From Capronia americana (lineage: Eukaryota; Ascomycota; Eurotiomycetes; Chaetothyriales; Herpotrichiellaceae): DNA of 64,000 nucleotides. The DNA lies in NCBI GenBank assembly GCA_016110215.1, contig JADWQD010000005.1, positions 248,001 through 312,000 on the forward strand. The letters run 5' to 3'. Positions within the stretch are counted from its first letter, which is position 1; every line of letters starts with the position of its first letter. Positions 22,381 through 34,979 of the stretch are shown here, in pieces. Below the pieces are notes generated by a model. That model had not been told where the DNA came from, searched no databases, and saw only the letters and a list, made by a program, of their open reading frames with translations. Made by a program: the position numbers and the translations under genes.

Positions 22381-23819
22381 CTAAGAATGGGGCGCGATGC
22401 TGATCGAGGGCCCGGATCCGTCAAAGACCACGAACTGAGACTTGAAGAAGACGTCGCCGTAGATGGCAAAGGGGAGGCCCTGGTTGGATTGGAGGCCGCC
22501 GAAGCAGACTGGAACAAGACACATCGGTCCGTTAGCGGGATGTCATTCTCATTATGATGTGGAAGGGGGCGAGGCGTGAAGGAGTGGAAGGGATCAAAAC
22601 TCACACTGTTGTCCCGTCTGAGTATCTCTGCCGACGTTGGCAAAGTTCATCCCGTCGCCTGAAACGGTGGCCATGTAGGTGCCCCCGATGGCGACCTGCA
22701 GGTCTGGCAAAGCAGTATCGCAGGGGAAGATAACCCCGCCGGCGTCTTGACTCAGCTGTGCTCCGTCGACGGTATTCCAGTACGCCACCAACATCTCGTC
22801 GGGCACGAGCATGAGTGAGGTGCCCGTGTCGACGATGGCTTTGCCATTGGCAATTTGGCCTGTCCCCTGGACGCCTTGGACGGCGAAGCTCGCGGAATCA
22901 ACTTCCCAAAAGCCGCGCGAGGAATCGACGGGCGTGGTGCTCAGCTGGCCGGTGAATGCTGTTTCATCGATGTTGCCGAATTCGTAGGAACCCACTTCGC
23001 CGGACTTGAGCTGCGCCGTGAAAACGGGCAACGTCAGGTCGGGGAGGATGTTGTCGAAGAAGGTCTTCTGCTGTTGAGGTTGGATGGTGTTCAGCTGGGA
23101 GAAGGCGAGACCGACAAGTCCATTTGATGCCGAGTCCGTCACGAAGCTGTCGGCCACGGTGTCCGGGAGACCGATGGCCTGGGCCGAGACGGTGGCGCCA
23201 CCGATATCGAGTTCGTCAACACCCACGGGACCGGACGCCGATGAGCCATCGCCGTAGGTGATGTTGAAGGTGGAGCCATCAAGTGCATTTGAAAAGGTGG
23301 TTGACTGGGAGGGGTCGTAGATTGTGTGGCCTTGCTGAGAGGAGGCGGGGAGGTTGGTGTTGAAAACCCAGCTGTTGTGTCACCGGCCTGGTTAGTCTCA
23401 TATAATATACCTATGATGTCTGTGGGACAGCAACGGGGAGGGGGTTTGTCATACGTATCTGACGAACCACTGTCGAAGTTCATGATCAGAGTCTGCCCGC
23501 CAACTTTCACCGGTGACAGAAATTGAGCATCGTTCTGAGTCGGAGAGGCACTGGTCTCGCCATCCTCGCTGTCTCCGTTGATCTGAGCTTCGGTCGCTGC
23601 CGCGATTCGCGTGGCTACCTCTCCGTCCGGCAAGAATTCAATGTCGCCAAATCCAAACTTGAACAGCGCTCTCCGGTAGGCCGCTTTGCCATTTGGGACG
23701 TAGTTGTGCTGCTGTATGCGGGGGACTTTAAATGAGCGCTTTTGTTTTAACCGGACTGGCGAGGCGAAGACTGTTGCGAGAAAAAGAGCGACTAGGAGGA
23801 AAGAGTGGATTCTAAGCAT
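22381..23819 (-). CDS. Secreted pepsin-like aspartic protease (family A1)
   Basis: Three exons: 23819-23455, 23371-22605 and 22508-22381, with introns of 83 nt (GTATGA...CAG) and 96 nt (GTGAGT...CAG). Length is 419 aa. A signal peptide (residues 1-20, hydrophobic core FLLVALFLATVFA) precedes a basic propeptide of roughly 80-100 residues. The two catalytic aspartates are D116 in NFDSGSSD and D303 in IVDTGTSL. The flap tyrosine is Y161 in TYGDGSS. The C-terminal part has FCFGGLQSNQG and the closing strand KSQFVVFDGSG. The first site is DSG rather than DTG, which occurs in some active fungal members. Extracellular or vacuolar proteolysis is expected. There is no GPI-like C-terminal tail. Confidence 0.93.
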
Positions 23820-24890
23820 GGTGTCCGTAAGGGTCGACTAGCGACTCGAGATGACGATGAGAAGGAGAAGGATCGATGCGAGCGTAGGTGCTGAAGACTT
23901 GAGCAGTCGGCAAGGGCAGTGGTGAAAAGTCAAGTGAAGGACCGGCCCTCTGTGAAGTGAAGGTAAGGGTAACTGCACGAAAAGGAAAGCAACAAGGCTC
24001 AATGGCCAACGAGGATAGAGAACGCAGGATTATGGACAGAAAGGAACAGGGTCAGTATGTTGGTAGATGTAGTATTCTATACGTGCGCGTCCCCGTCTCG
24101 AACTGTGCTAGAAAGCCTTGGGCCACGCCATCTGCATGTCTCAGGATCTCGGTCTGTGAGTCCACGGTGGATGCCGAGAGCTCTCGACTGAGGTTCTGGG
24201 GCCGCAGATGGATCTTGGAAACGAAGCGAGAGCTCTCGACGAATGTCGTGGATCTGTGACCGGCCAGATCTGAGGGAGCCAACCAGGCTCAAGAACAGGA
24301 GTGCATGGCGGCGGCCAGGTAACGGCAAGGCTACTGGCTGTGGAGGCAGCCCAAGTTGACGTCGAGGCTGAAGGACCTCAGAGTGGGCAAGGGGACGGAC
24401 ATCGTCTGGATGAGCTGGCCAGAAACCATGGTTTCGAGAGAAAGGGATGAAGGTGAAACAGAGGCGCAGAAGTTGCAGTTTCATCTCCCCGCCGTGCTAG
24501 CCCGTTTCGGCGGCCCGTGCTTGGCACTGCCTCCTCGCGGCTGGCTGCGAACGACCTGTCAAGTGTCGTGGCCTGGTCCATGGACCGCAAACCCGCAACA
24601 GATGCTGCTGGCTCCGATCTGTGGAAAGGGCCGTGAGGATCTGCAGTGGCAGACCATGACACGCGGCTCTGCTCTACGACTCGCCAAGCTGGCTCCAGCT
24701 TCATCTGCCGCCGGAATTTCTTGCTATCGCTCGGCTGACAAGTTGTACTCGTACCGCTGCATCCTTCTCACCCTAGGTACGGAATAACGGCGCCGTCTTG
24801 TGCTGGCTGTCGTTGTGGCACCCGCATGCCATCTAAGAAAAGCCTGACACGTAATATCAATGCTTTACTGCCCCAATCCTTCAGCGGTAA
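23820..24890. other. Intergenic stretch
   Basis: The promoter side of the protease gene and the 3' flank of NBP35. Medium open frames on both strands overlap one another and lack recognisable domains. Confidence 0.55.
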
Positions 24891-25979
24891 TTATATCGGT
24901 CCGTCCGGAAGAACTTGGTCGGGGTCCTCGCCAATCAGTCGGCCGACTGATCTCACAACTTGTCGCAATGCTTTGCAAGCCGGGCTGTCTGGAAAACTGT
25001 CCATAAAACTTTCTCCAAAGTCGCACGCCATCCCTATCCGTGGATCCAGCGGCACCGAGCCCAGGAAAGGGATGCCCATATCTGTACAGAGTTTCTGCCC
25101 TCCTCCTGTTGTTGCCCGGAAGATCTGAGATTCATGGGTGCACTTGGGACAGACGAAACCAGACATGTTTTCAATCAGCCCAAGCACTCGAATGCCGGCC
25201 TTGCGACAGAAGTCGATCTCTTTCCGCACGTCCAGCAGAGACACTTCTTGTGGCGTCGTCACCACCACGGCACCGTCCACGCCGGATTCCTTCAGGAAGG
25301 TATTCACCGATAGATGCTCGTCTGATGTGCCAGGAGGGGTATCGACGATTAAGTAGTCCAGCTCGCCCCATTCAACATCTTTTAAAAACTGTTTGATGAG
25401 TCCGTTCTTCTTGGGACCTCTCCATATAACGGCGTCGTCCCGGTTGGGCAGCATGAATTGGACGCTCATGACTCCAAGATTGTCCGTCACCCATACTGGA
25501 CTCCATCCGGCATTGCTGACGTGTATTGTCTCGGCCTCGACACCCATCATCTTAGGTATTGAGGGACCACAGATATCAGTATCCATAATTCCAACGGTCG
25601 AGTCCGGGTTCGCAGCAAATGCATGCGCTAGGAGAGTGGAAAATGTAGATTTGCCAACCCCTCCTTTTCCCGACAGAACAAGGATTTTATGTTTTATTCC
25701 AGCAAGCCGTTCGGTTATGAGAGGGATATCTGGGTCAGGGCCCTTCGGTGCAGAGGCACATATCGCTTGATTCGGACAACCGTCACAGGCATCGCCTTTA
25801 CCTGCTTGATCGGACTCGGGGCCGGGACAGTGCTCTAATGCATCATGTTAGCGGGGGTTTCATACTGAGCGCAATCACATACCAGGCTCGGGAGCGACAA
25901 GATCTGGTTTCTTCTTGAGAGGGTTCTCCAGCACCTCCGCCACTGATTCTTGCAGCGGTTCCTCAAAAGAAGGCGCCAT
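24891..25979 (-). CDS. Cytosolic Fe-S cluster assembly factor NBP35
   Basis: P-loop NTPase scaffold of the cytosolic iron-sulfur assembly pathway, acting with Cfd1. Two exons: 25979-25883 and 25834-24891, with a 48-nt intron (GTATGT...TAG). Length is 346 aa. The N-terminal cluster motif C35-x13-C49-x2-C52-x5-C58 is complete and distinguishes it from Cfd1. The deviant Walker A GKGGVGKST lies at 88-96, switch and DxD-type motifs follow (MDTDICGPS, VDTPPGTSDEH), and the bridging CxxC pair is C261/C264 (VCPKC). All expected ligands are present, so it should be functional. It diverges from CHO2, with 654 bp between the start codons. Confidence 0.97.
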
Positions 25980-26633
25980 CAGTGATTTCCGATTTTACAG
26001 CAGGATACGAAGAAGTGAAGAGACAAAGTGTGTTCTCGGTCATGCGTAGTGTGATCGTGAGGCGAAAATGGAGGGTGCGCTGGATTGGTAATACGTCAGG
26101 GCCCTGATTGGGCTGCTCTCCAGCCTCGCCGGCCCCGGCAGCCTTGTCGCTACCCCTCCTCTCAATCCCACCTGCATCGAGGATCTGCATTGAGGATTCG
26201 ATGTGCTACTCCGTTCTCCGTACTGCTGCTTGTGCTCTTGCTTCGGCATATCTCCAAAGGCAGTGGTTGAGGTTTCTGTCTCCCAGGGTCCAATGGTAGC
26301 GAGCGTCTGGAAGTCGTGGGCGAATTTCTGGCGTCATCTACTGGGGCAGCAACTTACCGCGGGGCCCAGCGATTGGCCATGCCGAGAAGAACAGCTCGCC
26401 CACACTTTGTTTTCCATCCACTGCTCCGGTGCAGCTACAGTCAAGTCACAAGGACTTCACTCCTCCTCCCTACTGCCTTGGTTACTCCGACGTGAATTTC
26501 AAGCTCCTGTGAAAGATTGCCATGGAATTGGATCGACACATAAACATCTGTTCTACCGCGCTCTTTTCTTCTTGCCTCCTCGTTGATAGCGAGGAGATTT
26601 TTTCTCCATCAAAGGCGGTCAACACCTTGCTCG
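25980..26633. other. Divergent promoter between NBP35 and CHO2
   Basis: Contains only short open frames with no recognised content. The right half is probably CHO2 leader. Confidence 0.6.
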
Positions 26634-29600
26634 ATGAACGAAACTATGGCTAACCCATCTTCCGCCGATGCCGCCACAGAGAGTCTGCGGAAGAGGAATA
26701 CTCCAATAAGAGCCCACAGCAAGGAGGATGCTAGAAGAGCGGTCCTCGAGCTTAACGCGCTCGAGGAGAAGGAAGTCAAAGATGACAAAGACCGTAAGAC
26801 CTTCGGCCGCACACCGGGTGGTACTGGTAAGTACAGCCTCGATATTGTTCGCATCAGACTACGTCGCTGAACGCCCATAGTCTTCACTGTGCCGTACACA
26901 CATGACATGGTCTCCCAGCTACTGTCCCCCACGGAGCCCAAGAACATGTCAGACATGTGCGTTCTCTTGATTCTGCTGCTCCATGTTCTTCTGGCCTGGT
27001 TCCTCCCTTCAAGCTCGAGGAAACCGGTGCTTGCCGCCATCTTCTTATGCTGGAGAGCCGGCTACAACATCGGCATAGGCTACCTGCTTCATATGCAGTC
27101 TCATCACAAGTTGTTGGTCCGGTGGGCTCGAAAGTCAAAGCTGTTTCCAGTTGCCGCGAATGGAGAAAACCCACACCCCAAGCTGCGTGCCTTCCTGAAG
27201 AGAGAATTTGAGACCAAGATTCCCAAAGACTACAGCTTTGATACTGCTCCGCTTGAGTACAACACCTGGTTACTCTTCCGCCGCCTGGTCGACCTCATCC
27301 TGATGTGCGACTTCGTCACCTATATGCTCTTCGCCATAGCGTGCGCTCATACACCAGCATCCGAGCCGATCTTTCTGACCTTACTTCGATGGGTCGCCGG
27401 CATAACCTTGTTCGTCTTCAACATCTGGGTCAAGCTGGATGCCCATCGCGTCGTCAAGGATTTTGCCTGGTATTGGGGTGACTTTTTCTACCTCATTGAC
27501 CAAGAATTGACCTTTGATGGAGTCTTCGAGATGGCCCCCCACCCGATGTACTCGATAGGGTATGCTGGCTATTACGGCGCTTCCTTGATGGCGGCCAGTT
27601 ACAAAGTCCTCTTTATTTCAATCATTGCTCACGCTGCGCAATTTGCATTTCTGGTCATGGTTGAAAGTCCCCACATCGAGCGCATTTACAGCTCTCCCCC
27701 TCCCCGTCGAGCGATCAATGAGTTGCCGGCGGTGGCACAGATCGACAAATCGCAGGCAGATCACAGCTCGACCCCCGAAGTATGGCCCCACCCAGCCCAC
27801 GCGCAACCATCCCAAACGCACAATCTATTAGGCCTCCACAACGTCGACCTCTACCGGACCACGGACACCGCAGTCTTTCTGCTGCAGCTCTACTTGTTTG
27901 CTTTGACTGTGCTCACCCCGAACACGCGACCTTACCAGACACTTTTCGTGGTCAACGCGACCATTTGCCGGATTTGGTACTCCGTGGGTATTGGATATTT
28001 GCTGAACAGACAGTCCGAGAAGAAGAAGTGGACTCGACATTTCCTCAAGTACGGCGAGAGTACCGGGGAAGCTTGGAGGCAATGGAAGGGGATCTACCAT
28101 CTCAGCATGACGCTGTGTTATTCCAGCTTTGTTGCAGCGGCCTGGAAGATGTACCACATCCCTTCGAACTGGGACGGCGGTATGGCGTTGCCTAAGCATG
28201 TCATCGGACTAGGCCTGATTGCTCTTCAGATCTGGGTCTCTTTCAGCATTTACGACTCACTGGGTGAGTTTGGTTGGTTCTTCGGGGATTTTTTCTTCGA
28301 CCACTCCTCGAAGCTGACATATGGTGGCATTTACCGCTTCCTCAACAATCCCGAGAGAGTCCTGGGTACAGCCGGAGTTTGGGGTATTGCTCTCATCACG
28401 AGTAGTAAAGCCATATTCTGCCTTGCCCTGCTAAGCCACACCCTCAGTCTGGCCTTCATTCAGTTCGTCGAAAGACCGCATATGCAGAAGCTCTACGGCA
28501 GGAGTCTTCGTCAAGATGCAGGCCTGGTCAGGAGCCTGCGGAGGTCGCTGCCCCCACCGCTGCGCGAATGGCAAGATGGCATGGACAAAATGCTAGGCGA
28601 AGCATTTGATGTCATAGAGGATATGATCGATGCGGCGAAGCCGAAATTGACTGCAGGTATGACCAGCATTGTTGAGGACACGAAGAGTCTCTTGCCAAAG
28701 AACCCACACCGCATCAGCCTGACAAAAACCGAGCCGGACCTTGCTGGACTGAATCCGAAAGATTACGAGCTGGAAATTGAAGGCACCCCTGCATCGGCCC
28801 TTGCCGAATCACAGCGGTCGAGCGATAGAGAGTCCGAGCAAGCCAGGGTCCCCGCGGAGCGGACCAACAGCTTCAAGCCCCTGCTCTTCGAGTACGGCGC
28901 TCCGATCAAGGTCAAATGGACCGCACCTTTGAACCACAGCAAGAGGGACTGGGTTGGTCTATACATGGTTTCGGACAACAACTCGCGAGAAGTGACCAGA
29001 CTATCGTCGTCTGGAAGATGGATCGCTACCAATCGCGACGAGTACGAGGTCCTACAATCCGAAGTTGGCATCATATCGACGGACGTTAGGAGCACGAAAA
29101 CTACGGAGGACGGTGAGGCGAAAGAATGTTTGACAGGTGAAATGCTCTTCTCTGGCGACAAGTTATGGTGGACTCAGGGCGTCTTCGAGTTCCGATACCA
29201 CCACAATGGCAAGCACAATGTCATGGCTATCTCGCTACCGTTCGAAGTGCGTATTCCACGCTTCAGCGAGGACGACCTCTCTCTGGAGTCCAGCATCACG
29301 CTGTCCACCCCAATACCCCCTCACCAGGACGCTTTGGTCCGTCACACTATCGAAACAATACTCCTGCCCATCGTGCAGAATTGCTTTGACCGAGACCCAG
29401 ATATCGCACCGCGCACTGTCTCCGAAGCATTTGGAAGTTTGGTCGATCGAGATGGGAAATATGCTAAACGGGTGGTATACGTCATCCACCAGATGTTTGG
29501 CATCGAGTTTGCGCCAGAGGTTGTCAAGGCAGATGGAAAGGTAGAGAACCTGGCCTGGCGGATATGGGAGGCGAAGAAGGTGTTGGCACCATTCAGTATG

Positions 29601-29645
29601 TCGAGGTCAAGAGGTCCGGGGACACCCATCGAGGGAAACAGTTGA
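26634..29645 (+). CDS. Phosphatidylethanolamine N-methyltransferase Cho2
   Basis: ER-membrane enzyme for the first methylation of phosphatidylethanolamine in phosphatidylcholine synthesis. Two exons: 26634-26826 and 26881-29645, with a 54-nt intron (GTAAGT...TAG) after TPGGT. Length is 985 aa, typical of filamentous fungi. The N-terminal TPGGTVFTVPYTHDMVSQL signature is followed by two methyltransferase modules with paired membrane segments. Each has the characteristic turn: HPMYSIGYAGYYG near residue 285 and LNNPERVLGTAGVWG near 551. A soluble C-terminal domain (about 650-970) includes KVKWTAPLNHSKRDWVGLY. Two in-frame ATGs (26634 and 26646) compete as start. It converges on the QNG1-like gene with 251 bp between the stops. 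Confidence 0.96.
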
Positions 29646-29896
29646 TGGTTGACTCGTCGGAGCTTTATTCTTCCCGATGATTGGCGAACATCGCGTCTCT
29701 AGCGTTCTCTCGGTTCGAATACAACAAACATCAGAAGCTGAGGAGGCTATACACGCCAGGGGAAGACGAATGTTCAGGAACTTGGTATCTACAGGGTCCG
29801 TCAGAATACACAAAGCAGCCCAGTAACTTTAGAGACTTCCAAACGCAAAATTTCACCCCCAATGACTTGTCCACCATGACGTCCACCTGCGAAAGT

Positions 29897-31018
29897 CTAA
29901 TAGAAGATTGACCTCGTCCGATGATGCGGCAACGATTCATCCAATTCACCCTTCTTCTCCATTTCCTTACACGTATCATACAAGAAGAAATCTATCAATA
30001 CAGCGTTCACCTTTCCCTTGGCCTCAGGATGCTTCTTCAAGATCTCCCGCCGGATCAATTCGACACACCAAATGCTACATCCCCTTATCTCGACCTCAAG
30101 TTCCCCGCCTGGCTCCAGCAACTCATTCCGGAGGATCTTCGATTCCAAGCGTGGAGAATACCAAAGGCAGTTCAGGCTCTGGAGCATCTGGGGGATTCGA
30201 TAGTCGGCAAACATCGTCAGCGAGTCAATGTCCGAGAAAGCGCCGTATGAGGTACCCTGGAAGCAAGCCCAGATGTCTGCCACCAAGATCTGTGCACGCT
30301 TCAGGAGCCGGACTTGTCGGTCTTGAAAGTAGGCGACGTCCCTGAAATTGGCGAAATGGTCGGTCAGAAGGTTGACCAGTGCCGCTGCCGAACCGTTGGC
30401 TCGCTGAATGATGTTTGCCGGTCTGCAATCGAAGTGATGGTATAGAACATCGCCTGCGTCGCGGAGGATAGATATTCGATCACCCAACAGAGGCATCGGT
30501 TCATTTGTGGCGGAACGGAAAATATGCTCAAGCACACTATCAGGACAGGCGTCGCGATCTTGCCAGAAGTCCGGGCTGGTGATCGGGTATCCCTCCTCCA
30601 GAGCCCTCTGCAACGCAGCAACAAGGGACCAGTATCCCGTCCATTTCTCGCCTTGGAACTCCACGGCGAACCTCTCTGTCTCGGCCAGCTGAGACCAAAA
30701 CGAAAAGTTGAGCAGATTCATTGTGAAGATGAAATTTACAGTTTCCTCCTCGTTGTCTTTGGTGAGCCTTGGATGGAGAGCGTGACTCGACCACGTCCCG
30801 GTAGAGTAGGATTTCTGCTGCATGAGTTGGTAGATCTGTTCGGCCGCGTTCTTCGTGCTGGCGCTGGAGATGGCGACGTCGATTGCATTGTCGTAAATCC
30901 ACTCTGCTGACTCCAGGACACGCGTATTTGGTGGAGTAGCTTTCGTGGCATTGTCTCCTAGCCCCAACGACTGCCGGAGGAGAGCGAGGAGCTCGAGGTC
31001 GGCCTCGTCGTCAGACAT
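29897..31018 (-). CDS. Queuosine 5'-phosphate N-glycosylase/hydrolase family (DUF2419)
   Basis: Enzyme of the eukaryotic queuosine salvage family, expected to release queuine from queuosine 5'-phosphate so it can be re-used by tRNA-guanine transglycosylase. Single exon, 373 aa from the ATG at 31018 (MSDDEADLELLALLRQS). Family blocks are present: ESAEWIYDNAIDVAIS, TMNLLNFSFW, WTGYWSLVAALQRALEEG, DAGDVLYHHFDCRPANIIQ and the C-terminal IDFFLYDTCKEMEKKG. The frame stays open upstream of 31018 without an ATG, so the chosen start is the first possible one. It diverges from UBA2. Confidence 0.92.
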   Translation of the reverse strand: MSDDEADLELLALLRQSLGLGDNATKATPPNTRVLESAEWIYDNAIDVAISSASTKNAAEQIYQLMQQKSYSTGTWSSHALHPRLTKDNEEETVNFIFTMNLLNFSFWSQLAETERFAVEFQGEKWTGYWSLVAALQRALEEGYPITSPDFWQDRDACPDSVLEHIFRSATNEPMPLLGDRISILRDAGDVLYHHFDCRPANIIQRANGSAAALVNLLTDHFANFRDVAYFQDRQVRLLKRAQILVADIWACFQGTSYGAFSDIDSLTMFADYRIPQMLQSLNCLWYSPRLESKILRNELLEPGGELEVEIRGCSIWCVELIRREILKKHPEAKGKVNAVLIDFFLYDTCKEMEKKGELDESLPHHRTRSIFY

Positions 31019-31932
31019 CTTCCTTGCGTTGCTCAACAGGCACCGAGTGGTAGAACAGCGTGAATTGGAAGATGCCCAAATGAATAACTTGCGTCCGTCG
31101 CTCTGAAGACGGCGTTGGTTTCGTCTCAGTTTGCTCGTCCTGCCAACCAACCCGAAAGACCGGCAAAGGAGTTTTGAAGCCACAATTCACCGACAACGCC
31201 ACAGAAGACCAGCTTTCATTGCCGCTTGCCATTGAGACTTATCATTGCTATACGAAGATGCTCGTCTAGGATAGTGTTGATGCCGAAGGAAACCTTTTCT
31301 GGGTTCTGTTCTCCTTAATGACTGGGTACACAGTAGATCTGCTCTCGAAATTTCTGGCCCCGAACAAAGTGTGTCATGTTCTCACTTGGCCGAATGGAGG
31401 CAAACGGGGCCATCCTGTGCGAGGTTTGATGCAAGGGCAGTGACAGGGCCTCAATTAGAGCAGCCGGCCTCTTTTAGGTGGTATGACGCAGTGACGCAAA
31501 GCCTTAAACGACCCTTCTTGCCACTAACGCATCCACTAAACAACTAGCTTGGTGGGCACCAGGCAGGCCCCCAGAGTCGCTTTGATTGGGACGGCGCAGG
31601 CGCTGGGCGGGCGCGGTCTTGAACTCTTTGCTGCAGGGTTCGGCGATCCAACTTGCGATTTCTTTGCGGCTCGCAAGCCCTAAAGTCGACGCCGCATCTT
31701 CCCAGGGCGCGCTGCTGGCAGCAATCATCAGCTGCTCCTTCAACCCAATCTCTCTTCTATCAACAAGATAGTCACGGCGCTTAGACTTGCTGTACACTCG
31801 CGTCTCTCTCCACTCTCACTTCACTTCCAGCCTTGTGCTCTTTCCCGTGTAACGTTTACCTCATGCCTTTGTATTTGCTGAAGGGCATTCTCTAAGGCAC
31901 TTGCTTCCTCAACTCCCCCCGAAGACCCAGCA
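31019..31932. other. Divergent promoter between QNG1-like and UBA2 genes
   Basis: A 914-bp region. Open frames are short with no domains. The stretch near 31860-31930 is pyrimidine-rich, as expected for the UBA2 leader. Confidence 0.6.
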
Positions 31933-33884
31933 ATGCCGCGCGACACTTATACCCGTCAGTCGCTGGGGGCGACTCATCGACTAGTCAAAGAGGTGAGAGA
32001 TTCCGGCGCAGCAAGAAATGCGCTCGAACACTGACTTCTCAATCACCTCAGTCCCGGGTTCTTCTTGTCGGCGCGGGCGGCATCGGCTGCGAGCTGCTCA
32101 AGAATCTTGTCCTCACCGGGTTTGGCGAAATACACATCATAGACCTTGACACGATTGATCTGAGTAACCTGAACCGTCAATTCCTTTTTCGACACGAACA
32201 CATCAAGAAGCCGAAGGCGCTCGTCGCAAAAGAGGTAGCGGGCAGGTGCAATCCGAATGTCAAACTTGTCGCATACCATGCCAATATCAAAGACAAACGG
32301 TTCAACTTGGAATGGTTCTCCGGGTTCAATCTCGTCTTCAATGCACTCGACAACATGGACGCTAGGCGGCATGTCAACAAAATGTGCTTGACGGTTGACG
32401 TGCCTCTGATTGAATCTGGCACCACGGGCTTCAATGGTCAGGTACAGGTCATCAAAAAGGGCAAGACCGCTTGCTACGATTGCACCCAGAAACCCACAGC
32501 CATCTCATATCCCGTTTGCACCATACGATCTACACCCAGTCAACCGATCCATTGTATCGTCTGGGCCAAGAGCTATCTTCTCCCCGAATTGTTTGGTGTG
32601 AGCGAAGACGAGACTCCCGAGATGGACACGTCGGAGGATTCAGAAAACGCGGAAGAGATCAAGAAGCTGCGGGAGGAGGCTCAAGCACTCAAGAAGATCA
32701 GAGCATCAATGGGCTCCAACGAATTTGCGAAGCAAGTGTTCGACAAGGTGTTCAACGAAGATATTGAGCGCCTGAGGAAGATGGAGGATATGTGGAAGGA
32801 CAAACAACCACCAGGACCGCTGTCTTACGATTCCCTCGAGCAAGAAGTGGCCAAGCTCGACCTTTCTAACATCACGAATGGTCAGCGTGTATGGTCTACT
32901 GCCGAGAACTTTGTCGTGTTCAAAGACAGTTTGGATCGACTGGCGATACGCTTGGCGGAAGGGCAGACAGTTGCATCGAAATCGGGCGATCCACAACCTT
33001 CAATCTCGTTCGACAAGGATGACGATGACACGATGGACTTTGTGGCGGCAGCAGGTAACCTCCGAGCAATCATATTCGGCATCGAGCCCAAGTCAAAATT
33101 CGACATTAAGCAGATGGCAGGCAATATCATTCCTGCAATCGCCACGACGAATGCCATGGTTGGCGGATTATGCGTGATGGAGGCTTTCAAGGTCTTGAAA
33201 GGGGATTTCTCCAGGGCACGTTTCTTATGGGTATCAAATGGATCGTTGGCCACCGACAAGCTGGACGAACCTAATCCCGAATGTCCCGTTTGCAGCGTGG
33301 CGACGGTTCGAGCGCGGGTCGACTTGGAAAACGCGACGCTCGGAATGTTGGTGCAAGACATTCTACGGAGAAAGCTGGGCTATGGCGAAGAAATCACTGT
33401 CATGAATTCGGCGGGTATTGTCTACGACCCAGACCTCGAAGACAACCTAGAAAAAAAGCTTTCCGAACTGGATATTGGCGAGGGTAGTTTCGTGGTGGTC
33501 AAAGACGAAGAGGATGACGATCCGCGAGTCGACCTACAACTGGCCATCGAAGCGAAGAAACCAGAAGACGGAGAACAATCCGTTATATTGGTCGAGAAGG
33601 AGGGTAAGACCTTCGAGATACCTAAGAGGCCCATAAAGAAATCCGGAGTGGATGGCGAAGAGGCAGACGAGGACGATGGCTTCGTCATGGTGAACGGCGA
33701 TTCGAACGCAGCACCTGCAACCGGCAAGCGGAAGCGACCGATCGAAGACGACGCAGAAGACAGCGCCAATCCGGCGAAGAAATTGCAAGGTCCAAAGAGC
33801 AGCCAGATTCCGCAAAACTCAGGGGCACAAGCTATCGTAATTGACGAGGACAATGGAGCGTTTGTGATTGAGGATGACGATTGA
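31933..33884 (+). CDS. SUMO-activating enzyme subunit Uba2
   Basis: Catalytic subunit of the SUMO E1 (with Aos1), acting mainly in the nucleus. Two exons: 31933-31992 and 32052-33884, with a 59-nt intron (GTGAGA...CAG). Length is 630 aa. The nucleotide fold GAGGIG lies at 27-32, followed by DLDTIDLSNLNRQFLF. The catalytic cysteine is C176 in PVCTIRSTP, close to its position in yeast and human. The zinc site uses C161/C164 (CYDC) and C431/C434 (CPVC). A ubiquitin-fold region follows, then an acidic tail with a basic KRKR nuclear signal. All expected catalytic residues are present. Confidence 0.97.
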
Positions 33885-34555
33885 AGGAATAAGCTTCATT
33901 GAAACAACAGTATCGGAGACGGGGCTGAAGCTCTTCGCGACACTGTTTGGCCATATGAAAACGAACCGCGGAGTCGATGTGTTCGGCATCCCTCCACAAA
34001 CCATCCTTCTGGTGCCTCTACCATTCTCCTGTACTTTATACGGTTGGCAAGGTCCGCTTTACTACTTCAGGAACAGGCTATCTCCTCTTGGACATTGTAG
34101 ACGGAGTTTTACCGGAGACTGAGCTCACGCTTTGGGATCGGCTGGTAGGTCAGGTCAGGTCAGGTCATGCATGGGACGACAATACGACGAGAGATTTCTG
34201 CCGGGGGTATTTCAAGCGCTGATGAACTCCCAACACAGAAGACCACAACAGAATACAATAAAATGACAAATGAACCGAAGCGTCAAGCGAATATCTCCCG
34301 TGACTGTTCTGCCCTTCTGCTTCTCCTGGCAGTACGAAGTACTTCGCACACGGCTAGGCAGGCCAGGCAGGCACGCCAAGACTGGGCGTGCCGTGCTTTG
34401 TGTGACCGAGATTCTGCCGGCCTCACTACTGCGACTGCCTTGGGGATTCACGTCCATTGTCTTTTCACGCGTCTCTCATAATTTCATTTACATCTGCTCT
34501 CCCTTTACCTCGACCAATACAAGCGGCATCACTCCAAGACGACCACATCGTAATC
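33885..34555. other. Intergenic stretch
   Basis: Between UBA2 and elongin C. It contains a GGTCA pentamer run (34148-34167) and a GGCAGGCCA-rich stretch near 34360. No gene is seen. Confidence 0.65.
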
Positions 34556-34979
34556 ATGGCCACAAACGGAGCTGCGTCCCCCTTTGTGACGCTCGTCTCC
34601 TCCGACGGTTTCGAGTTCCACGTCCGCCGATCTGCAGCCTGCGTGTCTCCCACCCTCCGCCGCATGCTCGACCCACAGAGTAGGTTACACCGCACAATGA
34701 GCCTTAAAATTAGTCGCGCCGCAAGGAAATTCCCCTTGTTCGTGTTCGTTCTGGTTCAGACGCTGACGTGTGGTTTTACTTTTTTTCACAGACAATTTTG
34801 CCGAAGCTCAGTCCGGAGTCTGCCACCTCGAGAATATTAGCGGGATCGTGCTCGAGAAGGTGGTTGAGTACTTCTACTATAACGAGAAATATCGGAACAG
34901 CGAGGGCGTCCCGGACATGGATATCCCGTCGGAGTTGTGTCTTGAAATGCTGATGGCGGCGGACTTTTTGTTGACTTGA
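34556..34979 (+). CDS. Elongin C
   Basis: Small SKP1/BTB-fold adaptor for cullin ubiquitin ligases. Two exons: 34556-34679 and 34792-34979, with a 112-nt intron (GTAGGT, branch GCTGAC, T-rich tract, CAG). Length is 103 aa, between yeast (99) and human (112). Matching blocks: VTLVSSDGFEFHVRRSAA, NNFAEAQSG, VCHLENISG, VVEYFYYNEKYRNS and the C-terminal ELCLEMLMAADFL, which forms the F-box/BC-box docking helix. It converges with SEN54. Confidence 0.95.

Noticed and set aside
22381..23819. DSG in place of DTG as evidence that the aspartic protease is inactive
   Set aside because: The catalytic Asp is intact, the second site is DTG, the flap Tyr is present, and DSG occurs in active family members.
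24356..24787. 143-codon plus-strand frame between the protease and NBP35
   Set aside because: No recognisable domain, overlaps opposing frames of similar length, and lies where 3' and 5' flanks are expected.
26203..26586. 127-codon frame just upstream of CHO2
   Set aside because: Lies in the presumed CHO2 leader/promoter and shows no domain.
29897..31183. Longer N-terminus for the queuosine-salvage protein, up to 31183
   Set aside because: The extra 55 residues begin at GTG, contain no ATG before 31018 and look unlike a conserved region or a clear targeting peptide.
31018..31933. Bidirectional regulation of QNG1-like and UBA2 genes as a functional link
   Set aside because: Divergent arrangement alone is common in compact fungal genomes and no shared motif was seen.
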